Below, piece by piece: positions 9,392 through 18,914 of a DNA stretch of 19,881 bases. Made by a program: the position numbers and the translations under genes. Numbering within the stretch: the first letter of the stretch is position 1; each line of letters starts with the position of its first letter. Source of the stretch: Fomitopsis serialis. Lineage: Eukaryota; Basidiomycota; Agaricomycetes; Polyporales; Fomitopsidaceae. The stretch covers positions 1-19,881 of the forward strand of contig NW_025955577.1 in NCBI RefSeq assembly GCF_022376445.1, given 5' to 3'. Below the pieces are notes generated by a model. It saw only the letters and a program-made list of their open reading frames with translations, searched no databases and was not told where the DNA came from.

Positions 9392-9606
9392 CACGTGATT
9401 AAACGTGACACGCTCCAGGCCACACGTGATACAGCACGTGACTAGGCCCAGACTGGTCCGATCGTTAGCCAATTATAGGGCATTTTCGACCAATGTTCGG
9501 GGTCAGGGCGGGGTCAGGGCGAGGTTTTCACAAAAAACCAGACCTCTGCGCATGGGGAACACCCATCTTCTTCCTTTTTTTTTTTCCCACACTTGCGCTA
9601 CACGTG
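9392..9606. promoter_or_regulatory. Cluster of four CACGTG (E-box) sites
   Basis: CACGTG occurs at 9392-9397, 9423-9428, 9435-9440 and 9601-9606, with a CCAAT word near 9470. CACGTG is the site for bHLH factors such as Cbf1/Pho4-type proteins in fungi. Regulatory function here is inference, since no start codon is clearly linked. An 11-bp unit, GGGGTCAGGGC, is repeated twice at 9499-9520. Confidence 0.35.
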
Positions 9607-9636
9607 CCATTGCAGGTAAAGCACGGCTGTCCGAAA

Positions 9637-9680
9637 ACGGTTACCCGCACTCGCGCTGCAGCGCGAGTGCTGGTAACCGT
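9637..9680. repeat. 44-bp near-perfect palindrome (solitary unit)
   Basis: An inverted repeat with no loop, centred between 9658 and 9659 (GCACTCGCGCTG / CAGCGCGAGTGC), flanked by GGTTACC / GGTAACC, with one mismatched pair. Its 32-bp core belongs to the same family as the four units inside the large inverted repeat that follows. Confidence 0.85.
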
Positions 9681-9715
9681 ACATAAATCCTCGTGTTGTG
9701 GTAGTGCACGAATGC

Positions 9716-10002
9716 GGGTCAGCCACACATTCCATACATGCATACCAATTCAACCCGCACTCGCGCTGGCAGCACCAACGCGGGTGTGCTATACCACATA
9801 TGTGACCTGGTACCCGCGCTCGCGCTGGTGACGCAAGTGCGGGTAGAGACAGTACAATAATGTACGCATTGTTACCCCCATTCGCGTCACCAGCGCGAGC
9901 GCGGGTACCAGGTCACATATGTGGTATAGCACACCCGCGTTGGCGCTGCCAGCGCGAGTGCAGGTTGAATTGGTATGCATGTATGGAATGTGTGGCTGAC
10001 CC
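9716..10002. repeat. Large inverted repeat: 130-bp arms, 27-bp spacer
   Basis: Bases 9716-9845 and 9873-10002 are reverse complements with about 5 mismatches in 130 (outer ends GGGTCAGCC / GGCTGACCC). Each arm holds two 33-bp palindromic units (9753-9785 and 9812-9844; 9874-9906 and 9933-9965) of the form ACCCGC..TCGCGCTG..CAGCGCGA..GCGGGT. The structure could extrude as a cruciform. It looks like a foldback element or a recent inverted duplication. Confidence 0.9.
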
Positions 10003-10012
10003 ATCACTTTTC

Positions 10013-10503
10013 CAGCAAATAAAATATCAATAGACCGCCCTGCAAATCGCGCACAGTGGGGTCCGGTGGAACATTAGGCACATAGCGCTGGGGAGCTCCA
10101 CGAGCAGGGCGGGGCTAACTGATACCACGAGACTGAGTTCACCATGGCACTGTTCCTTGCCTGATCAGTATCCCGCCACTCGCAGTAAGGAGCAATGGTA
10201 GTTCACCACTGTCATCACAAGCGAGGATATTATACAGACAATTTCCAAAATATATTTGTGACATCGTTCAAAACACTATCTGCCGTGTTGACACTGATTT
10301 TGACATGGTGACAACGAGCTCCGTCTGAGCTGGAAGGATGTAGCGATGATTTCCCATAGTCAACAACCCAGAGAGGGCAGTGGACAGTACTTGAGATGGA
10401 GCGGCGGAAGGAGGTCGTGCCAAAGCGCCCAAAAGTAGCGCCCGCGGCACCAAACCCCAGTGTGCGCGATTCGCAGGGTGGTCTATCAATATTTTATTTG
10501 CTG
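10013..10503. mobile_element. MITE-like element with 50-bp terminal inverted repeats
   Basis: Bases 10013-10062 (starting CAGCAAATAAAATAT) are the reverse complement of 10454-10503 with 5 mismatches in 50. Total length is 491 bp. The interior shows no intact transposase. A clear target-site duplication was not seen. It begins 10 bp after the end of the large inverted repeat, so one foldback element lies beside another. The superfamily is not assignable from the ends alone. Confidence 0.7.
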
Positions 10504-11110
10504 TCAGTTATTACTTGGGGCTTTGTGCCTCAGGTCATCCATCTCTTTGCTTGGCACCAGTGGCTGCACATTGCAGAAGATAGGCACATGCTCAAGGTGG
10601 CTTTACACGCTGAGATGTCTGTATCACACTCAACGGATTTGAGGCCATTGTGGAGCACACTCTGAAAGACTTCCAGTTTGTTAAATTGGTTCACAGATTG
10701 CAAGCTCTTGCTTGTCATCCTATCTGATGGCACCCACAGTCAACACTGAAGATGTTGAGAGGGACATATGGTACCATGCCACTCAGATGGGGTTGCTGGC
10801 CATGACAATGACACACTATCTGATGCTGCTGGACAGCATGGTCACTAAAAACATCACCTTCAGGGATTACCTCACAGAGCATATGAGTGTCGTCAACCCG
10901 TGGCTTCGCCACGGGCTGATGGGGCGGTTCTTTCATTCACTGCTTCATGTCGCCCATAAGATTACAATGCTTGGGCCTGCCAGACCTGGGGCAAATTCCA
11001 CCAATCTTCCTTATTTTCCTGGTATTGATATCTCATTTCCCAGGGCTGATTTCTACTATTTACCCTGTGTTGATTTCCCAGTGCTGAGCTGTCCTATTTC
11101 CCAGCACTGA
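10504..11110 (+). pseudogene. Coding-like fragments, probably a degraded gene
   Basis: Three adjacent pieces on the plus strand look protein-like but are not in one frame: IHLFAWHQWLHIAEDRHML (about 10535-10665), GFEAIVEHTLKDFQFVKL with HRLQALACHPI (about 10634-10727), and EDVERDIWYHATQMGLL continuing to RDYLTEHMSVVNPW (about 10750-10930), ending at a TGA at 11108-11110. A perfect hairpin (10897-10915) lies inside the third piece. From about 11030 to 11110 the motif ATTTCCCAG recurs three times. No family is recognised. It could be a spliced gene whose junctions I failed to place. Confidence 0.3.
10897..10915. repeat. Small perfect hairpin
   Basis: CCCGTGGC / TTC loop / GCCACGGG. It shares its core with the hairpin at 8988-9006. 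Confidence 0.6.
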
Positions 11111-11985
11111 GTTGTATTTTTCTTCCCATCACTCAGGCTTCCCATTTATAACCTATGTGTATTTTCTCTACTCATTTTTCCGTCACTTCCCCGCGGAAAT
11201 TCAGCCTTGGGGACACCTTGGGCTGGCTCGCGCAGGCGCCCGCGGGCGGAAGACGCCGGGAGCTTATGGGAGGAGGGTGCGCCACATGAGGCCACGCGGC
11301 GAACATGGACGCCATGTGCGCTCCACGCGAGCATACGCGAAAACCACGCGAGTTACGTGCGCCACATCGACACCGCCGTTGCACTCCTTTTAGATATCAC
11401 GTCAATCACCTGAGGAGGACACAGAGTGCCTTGATGGTCAGAAAGCTGTAGCGCATTAATGTGTGGAAAGGATTAGGTATTTGTAGGACAGATGTGACGC
11501 CCACCACTGCTCAAGCCAAAATTGAAGCATTCCCAGCAAGGGCACTTCAGAGACAAGATGAATGGCCCAGTCTGAGAACAGTCACAATGCTTGTGAGGCC
11601 CAAGAACACTGATGAATTGATCAAGAGAGAGGCTATTGAGAAGTAGACACATTGCAGAGATAAGATAGATTTCTGTTGTGTATTGGAAAACATGACTTGA
11701 AGGTCACAGAGGCATACAATGTAATGGTTGTGAACACTACTTTGCCACAGTCTCCAGGCCAGCCAGTAATGCCTGTGTCATGCCCACCGCAAATCTGACA
11801 GAGATCTGTGGTGTTGGAGCTGTGGTCTGGTGGTCACACGAACTGTCAGAGTGTGAGAACAAGCGGAACAGTGTTCGACAAGCGCGAGTGTCCCGGGCGC
11901 AGACGATGCCTGAAGGGCAATCACGTGAGGTAGATACACCAAAATCTACTCATTATATACCCTGACCTCCCCTTATCTTTTCCAG
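11111..11985. other. Mixed region with a GC-rich island and short open frames, no settled gene
   Basis: About 11190-11390 is GC-rich (repeated CACGCG and GCGCC words) within AT-rich surroundings. An open frame at 11461-11646 (QAKIEAFPARALQRQDEWP, ending DELIKREAIEK and a TAG) and another at 11780-11965 could be exons of the broken gene that follows. A GTGAGG donor at 11925 would pair with the acceptor at 11985 (61-bp intron), but the phases do not match. Confidence 0.3.
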
Positions 11986-12810
11986 GTACAATCTCAGCCA
12001 AGCTTGCAAGCTCGTGCCTAACCTCATGCTCCAACACAGAGTTGCCGCCAAAACTCTCTACTATGTTCAAGTGCATGGAGTTGGCCAAGCACTTGCAGAA
12101 GGACAACACTCTGCAGTTGTATTTGTTTTCAATGTCAATGTGAATGATTGGGTCTGGGTGAGTTGCATCTCACATTAATTCTCCCACATTGCATCTGACA
12201 CCTGGACAACAGAGCTTGGGTGGTCAATAACTGGACACCCGTCGACCCAGACAATATAATTGCACAGCACGGTGATGTCTATGACACCCACAACCGTTAC
12301 CATTGTTACGCAGTGGGTGTTTGATGGCAGTGATGTTGACAATGAGGTTACACGGCTGGCAAAAAGCTGGATGGGATGGAGGCAGAACATGGAAGTGGCA
12401 AGGCATTTGCTGTGCACTCCTACCCACAGGCTTTGCTCGGCAGATTACGATCCCTGAGGTACGAAGGTATCGTTCTTATGATGGACGGGCCTGAAACACT
12501 TCCAGTGGCGCCCAATGCGGCAGTTTTTTCCCACAGGTACAGTCATTTGCCCCCAGCTTACCATGTATAGTTAACATTTGTTATGGTCAGTTAGCAGAGT
12601 TCAAAAATTTTAGACTCCCAGACGACGCGACTTGCACCAACACCACCAAACAAATGCTGTGGCTCAGTGCTTTGTCCTGGGGTGAGGGCCCAAGAAACGC
12701 TTCCAGTGGCACCCAATATGGCAACTGGTGAGCATATCACATGATTGTCAGCCAGGGAGCATGCTGCTGCTAGCACTCACACTTATAGGCTGTCCCGTAG
12801 CCCTAGTTAG
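11986..12810 (+). pseudogene. Broken multi-exon gene of unknown family (source of the dispersed repeat)
   Basis: Four exon-like blocks on the plus strand. Block 1, 11986-12157, follows CTTTTCCAG and reads YNLSQACKLVPNLMLQHRV, then YYVQVHGVGQALAEGQHSA, ending NVNVNDWVW before GTGAGT. Block 2 follows a 55-bp intron and runs 12213-12536 (AWVVNNWTPVDPDNIIAQHG; VFDGSDVDNEVTRLAK; LDGMEAEHGSGKAFAVHSYP; LRSLRYEGIVLMMDG), ending CCCACAG before GTACAG. Block 3 follows a 77-bp intron with matching phase 2 and runs 12614-12681 (LPDDATCTNTTKQMLWL). A last block, 12752-12810, would end in TAG. Block 1 to block 2 is out of phase by one base. Within block 2 the frame shifts at the GGG near 12314-12317 and returns at the A5 run near 12361-12365; one G fewer and one A more would restore it. 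So it is either a decaying gene or carries assembly indels. Confidence 0.5.
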
Positions 12811-13020
12811 GAACAACATGTAGTGCACTTAGTATACTGATCTAATAGCCCTTCATTCAGAGAGTATACACTATCATAATTGAGTAGCTAGAGTGGCTGG
12901 CTGGTCCAGAAAATGCAAAATAAAAAATCCACATGTGCCTTTGCAGATGTCAAAATGCCTATTTGTGCCTCAGATGTGTTCCATATGTCAGTAATGACAT
13001 ACATATGTGATTCAGACACT
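12444..13020 (+). repeat. Dispersed repeat, copy 2
   Basis: Partner of 4368-4940. It starts inside the coding part of block 2 of the broken gene, spans its last intron and exon, and continues about 300 bp downstream with weaker identity (CCAATATGG, CCAGAAAATGCAAAATA). The splice donor is intact here, unlike in copy 1, so this copy is closer to the source. Confidence 0.65.
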
Positions 13021-13934
13021 GTACAACTCAGTGGGTGCTGCACTACAGCCAAAATCAGCCACAATGAGCCATTTGACCCTCTTTTCACATGTTGTAGTCC
13101 ATGTACATGGTGTAATGTGTCTATCATAATCCCAAGCACTCAGATTCTCCTATTGGGTGCTTCTGTATATTTGACAGATTTTCTGCATTTTTGTGAGCTC
13201 CATGGACACCACATCTTGTCCTACTTCCTCTTTGGGCAGGACACCTACTCTATATGGTAGTTGGGGCATGTAGCTGGCATATAGACACATAGACACAATC
13301 TGGGGATATATAATGGCCATCCATACATATGTATTCATGCTACTATGACATCAGGCTTTGTATGCTGCTGCAGAGACACTGTCTGAAGTGTGATCATAGG
13401 CTTATATGAGCTCACTGAATGTGAATCTCACCATGTTATTGAGTATACTGCCCTAGTTGATGCAACAATTGTATCATGGAAGGCTATAAGGATTTGACCT
13501 CATTCATTCTGAATAGCTTGTGAATATTCCGCTTTTTTTGAGTCAATACAAGCCCTCTTGAACACAGTAACAGTCTGCACTTACACCGCTTACTAAGTGC
13601 TCATTAAGTGCCCGTTGCCGAAGCAGACTTGTATACAACTGCAGCCCTGCATTTGTCTGCAACTCAGCTCACCCAAAAGGGATTTTGGAGCAATGTCATT
13701 GGAAGAACCACTGGCAAACCTTGCCTACCCCTATGCCTGGTGCCCGGTGCCCCTGCTGGGCAATCTAACCATATATGGAAATAGTTTCCCACGACCCCCT
13801 GCTGGGCAGTGCCTGCCGGGCACTCCCGACCGCCAACTCAACTGTCTTTCTACGTGCATAACACGTCCATCCTGACCATTCTCGCTCGTCACTGTCGTTC
13901 TCTCACTCACATCCTCTTTTCTCTTTTCTTCAGC
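13021..13934. other. Region without a supported gene
   Basis: Open frames at 12913-13260 (+) and 13597-13875 (+) have no convincing protein character. A strongly CT-rich stretch, about 13868-13940, ends in TTTCTTCAG. It could be an acceptor or a fungal CT-rich promoter element, but what follows is diverged satellite sequence. Confidence 0.45.
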
Positions 13935-16900
13935 ACCTCTCACAGGGACCCACACTGCATATCGGACCACTCTCACTCGTGGCTGAAACAACTTTGAATG
14001 TTGGGCGTGCCCCACTGCCAACGTACACACGTCACCACCTGTATGTCCCCACATGCAATGGGACCTGTTATCCATTCCTTGTCAACAGCAGGCAACCAGA
14101 AGGAGAGCAATACATCCGCTCAGTAGTGCTACTGTTCCACCCGTTGCACCGTCAACCATCACTCACCGAACAAATCCCCAAGTCATGCAATGTTACGATT
14201 CCTGGTCTGCTGAATGTGTGGCAGCACTCCATGTACGCTAGGAAAGACATTCCAGAGCATATCTGGCCTCTGTGTGCACTGAGCAGAAGCACGGACGACT
14301 ATTGGTCTTATTATGCCAACTAACCACCGATTCAATCCCAGAGCTGTGCCTGTTGACATTTCAAGTGGTCTAAATGCACCACAATAGTCAGTCGATATCA
14401 GGAGATGTTTTCTCCATCAGACACATGCCCTCCGTGCCCCCATAAATCCACGTTGAAATACAAGTTGTTTCCGCTGAACAAACACCAAACAAATCACAAA
14501 GTTGCACACAATGACAGCTCAGGCTTTCTCAACAGGCAAGAATGGGCTCACAATGCCAGGGCCTACTCCCCAACTCATATGCAAGCCATATGACCTCTCA
14601 GCACAGCTGCGGAACGTCTGAGTTGTTCCCGACAACAAAACAACAAACAATTCACAGAGCTATACCAACTCACAATCTACATGGTCTGAACTCACCATAA
14701 TAGCATGTCTGTCTCAGGCAAGGGTTCCCACATCCAACGCAAGCCATCTAACCGCTCAGTAGTGCCACATTTAAATGAAAGTGATTTGAGGGAAACAAAT
14801 ACAAAACAAATCACAGTGCTGTGCCCAATGGCAAATTTTGCACTCTCAACATGCCACGACAGCCAATCAGTACTAGGAAATCACACACACCTCACTGACA
14901 AGCCACACTGCCACTCAGTATAGCCATGCAGAGTCTTAGTCATTCAGAATGACAGAATACCAAACAAATCACACAGCTCTATTGAACAACAACCCAGACA
15001 GTGTGAACATGCCAGAATACTCCAGGACTACTTAGAGCTATACCTGAACTCAATCGGAAGCAATATGACTGCCCAGCTGAGCGATATTCAATTACGAGTG
15101 ATCTCAATAAAACAAACACCCAAATAATTCACAGCACTGTCACCAGTGAAGGCCTGTGTGGTCTGAACATGCCAGGATAGTCCATCAGTACTAGGGACCA
15201 CACCACAACTCACCCGCACACCATACAATGCTTCATTAGAGCCACACCAAATCTGAGTCATTCTCGCTGACAGAATAACCAGCAGGGCACAGAGGGACAA
15301 CCAATGGTGTTATACTGAATCCAAAAACAGCAAAATATCCCATCTATATCTGGAAATGGATCACAAGTCAAACAGAAGGCATACGTGCACTCAACAAAGC
15401 CACATCTCAATATGAGCAGTGTCGGCTGCACAAATACAAAACAAATTGCAGGGCTACACTCAGTGACATTCTTAGTGGTCTGAATATGCTAGAATGGTCC
15501 ATCAGTACTAGGGACCACACCACAACTCACCTACATGCCACATAATGGCTCAGTAGAGCCACACCAAATCTGAGTCATTCTCGCTGACAGAATACTCAGG
15601 AGGGCACAGAGGGACAACCAACGGTGTTATACTGAATCCAAATATGGCACAACATTCCATCTATATCAAGGAATGGACCACATGTCAAACAGAAGGCATA
15701 CATGCACTCAACAAAGCTGCATCTCGACATGAGCAGTTTCAACTGAACAATCATGAAACAAATCCCAGAGCTGCACTGAGCAACAATCCTACTGGTCTGA
15801 GCATGCCAGAATGGTCCATCAGTACTAGGGATGATACTACAACTCACCCGCACACCATATGATGGCTCAGTAGAGCCACACTCCATCTGAGTCATTCTTG
15901 CTGACAGAATAACCAGCAAGGCACAGAGAGACAACCAACAGTGTTACAGTGAGTCCAAATATGGCACAATATTCTGGCGCTATCGAAGAGTGCTCCCCAA
16001 GTCAAACAGAATGCCTACATGCGCTCAGCAAAGCCACATTTCAATATGAGCAGTTTTGGCTGAACAACTATCAAACAAATCACAGAGCTACACTGAGCAA
16101 TAATCCAAGTAATATGAAGGTGCCAGAATGCTCCATCACTACTAGGGCCCACACCACAACTCACATGCACATGATATGACCCCTCAGTAGAGCCACACAC
16201 AATCTGAGTCATTCTCGCTGACAGAATAACCAGCAGGGCACAGAGAGACAACCAACAGTGTTACAGTGAGTCCAAATATGGCACAATATTCTGTCGCTAT
16301 CGAGGAGTGCTCCCCAAGTCAAACAGAACACCTACATGCACTCAGCAAAGACATGTTTCAATATGAGCAGTTTTGGCTGGACAACTATCCAACAAATCAT
16401 GGAGCTACACTGAGCAATAATCCTAGTAATAGGAACATGCCAGAATGGTCCATCAGCACTTGGGACAACACTACACCTCACCCGCACATGATATCAGCAC
16501 TCAGTAGAGCCACACTCAATCTGAGTCATTTTGGCTGACAGAGACACTGGCTGCTCACAGAGTGACAATGCCTTGCAATTGTGGTGATATGAACATGGCA
16601 GAATAGTGAATATATATCAGGTAATATTGTCCAACTCAAATGCAACAGCCATGTATACTCAGTAAAGCCACATTTAAATATGAGTGCTCTCAACTGAACA
16701 AATTATAAACAAATTACAGAGCTGTTCTAATGGACAATCCAGCAGGCCTGAACATTGCACAATCATCTGTCAGTACTAAGGACCATATCACAACTCACCT
16801 GCAAGCCATATGACTGCTCAGTAGAGCTACATTCAATCTGAGTCATTTTTGCTGACAGAATAGCCAGCACAGCACAGAGCCACAATGAATCATGTTACAG

Positions 16901-18690
16901 TGCTTGTGAACATGGCACAATATTCTGCCTATATCAGGGAGTGCTGCCCAAGTCAAACACAAGGCACACATGCACTCAGCAAAGCCACATCTGAATACAA
17001 GCAGTGCCAACTGGACAATTATCAAACAAATCACAGGGCTACCCGCAGTGACACTCCTAGTGGTCTGAATATGCTATAATGGTCCATTGATACTAGGAAC
17101 CACATCACAACTCACCTACATGCCATATAACAGCTCAGTAGAGCCACACTGAATCTGAGTCATTCTCGCTGACAGAATGCTCAGGTGGGCACAGAGTGAC
17201 AACCAACAGTGTTACAGTGAATCTGAATATAGCACAATACTCCATTGACATAAAGAAAGGCTTCTCAAGCTAAGCACATTGCCTATGTCCACTCAGGGAA
17301 GCCACATCTCAATACGAGTGGTTTGGGCCGGATAAATACAAAACAAATCCCAGAGCCACACTCCGCAACAATTGCAGTGGTATGAGCATGTCAGGATGGT
17401 CTATCAGTACTAGGGATGATACTACAACCCACCCGCACACCATATGATGGCTCAGTAGAGCCACACTCCATCTGAGTCATTCTTGCTGACAGAATAACCA
17501 GCAAGGCACAGAGAGACAACCAACAGTGTTACAGTGAGTCCAAATATGGCACAATATTCTGGCGCTATCGAAGAGTGCTCCCCAAGTCAAACAGAATGCC
17601 TACATGCGCTCAGCAAAGCCACATTTCAATATGAGCAGTTTTGGCTGAACAACTATCAAACAAATCACAGAGCTACACTGAGCAATAATCCAAGTAATAT
17701 GAAGGTGCCAGAATGCTCCATCACTACTAGGGCCCACACCACAACTCACATGCACATGATATGACCCCTCAGTAGAGCCACACACAATCTGAGTCATTCT
17801 CGCTGACAGAATAACCAGCAGGGCACAGAGAGACAACCAACAGTGTTACAGTGAGTCCAAATATGGCACAATATTCTGGCGCTATCGAAGAGTGCTCCCC
17901 AAGTCAAACAGAATGCCTACATGCGCTCAGCAAAGCCACATTTCAATATGAGCAGTTTTGGCTGAACAACTATCAAACAAATCACAGAGCTACACTGAGC
18001 AATAATCCAAGTAATATGAAGGTGCCAGAATGCTCCATCACTACTAGGGCCCACACCACAACTCACATGCACATGATATGACCCCTCAGTAGAGCCACAC
18101 ACAATCTGAGTCATTCTCGCTGACAGAATCAATGGCAGCCACAGAGCGACAATGGCTCATAATTGTGCTGGTATGAAGATGGTAGAATAGGGAGTCTGTA
18201 TCAGGGAATATTGTCCAACTCACATGCACCAGTCATCTGTGCCCAGTAAGGCCACATCTGAATATGAGCACACTCCACTGAACAAATACCAAACAAATCA
18301 CAGAGCTGTACCTACGGACAATGTAGGTCATATGAACATGCCACAATATTCTATTGATACTGCAGACCACCACACCACTTGCTTGCAAGCTATAAGACCA
18401 CCCAGTAGGGTTATATTTGAATATGAGGAGTTTCAAATGAACACACACTGAGCAAATTACTGAGCTGTGCCAACTGCCAATGTAGGTATTGTGAACATAG
18501 CATATAATCTGCCTATACTTGGAAATATTTGTAGAGTCATACACAGGCTTATTCCTGCTCAGCAAAGCCATCTTTGCTTGCAAGTATTTTCCTTTGAACA
18601 TATATGAACAATCAACAAAGCTGTACCTGTTGGCATTCCTGGGGATCTGTATAAGTCATAAGATTCTCTCTACACTTAGCATTCTGTCTT
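13935..18690 (+). repeat. Satellite array: about 30 monomers of about 158 bp, in part 317-bp dimers
   Basis: A recurring anchor, CTCAG(T/C)A.AGCCACA, appears roughly every 157-160 bp, for example near 14119, 14596, 14756, 14914, 15231, 15388, 15549, 15705, 15866, 16024, 16183, 16338, 16500, 16658, 16817, 16975, 17135, 17293, 17450, 17608, 17767, 17925, 18084, 18243, 18401 and 18559. From about 15231 to 18084 monomers alternate for most of the length between type A (core CAAACAAATCACAGAGCT) and type B (core GAGTCATTCTCGCTGACAG), giving a 317-bp dimer. Outer monomers at both ends are more diverged and mostly A-like, as expected when a satellite is homogenised in its middle. The 317-bp period is not a multiple of three and the 70-90-codon frames inside it appear on both strands, so they are not protein repeats. 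Open frames at 13979-14323 and 14405-14593 are diverged monomers, not genes. Confidence 0.9.
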
Positions 18691-18914
18691 TTGTCTTTTG
18701 AGCTATCTTTCATCTAGCTGGATGATAAGCAAGTATGCCAGTGTCATGCTATTATGCACAGAGCAAATGGCAGTACATGAACAATATTGTATGCTTATTA
18801 GGATGGTCTGTAACAACTGCAAGTATATACAAGGGGAAGGTAGGATTAAATGATTGTAAGTGCGAGTTTTTTTTTCTTTTTTTAGTGGAGATATGGTCAC
18901 AATAATACACCCAA
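18691..18914. other. Spacer between satellite and the last gene
   Basis: AT-rich sequence with a T-rich tract (about 18867-18883, T9CT7). No gene seen. Confidence 0.6.

Noticed and set aside
13736..13823. GTGCCCGG / CCGGGCAC pair and repeated CTGCTGGGCA words
   Set aside because: Only 8-bp arms about 70 bp apart, and low-complexity wording; not distinguishable from chance.
13979..14323. 114-codon open frame in front of the satellite
   Set aside because: Its sequence aligns with diverged satellite monomers (CCGAACAAATCCC at the A-core position, GGTCTG..GCTAGG at the next), so the frame is probably a by-product of the repeat.
15949..18081. Identical 76-codon frames repeated in the array (and 78-codon frames on the other strand)
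   Set aside because: The 317-bp unit is not a multiple of three, the frames are open on both strands, and they do not join across units. They reflect the repeat, not a protein.
14119..18690. CRISPR-like array
   Set aside because: Units are about 158 bp and contiguous without short repeats and unique spacers, and the genome is eukaryotic in character.
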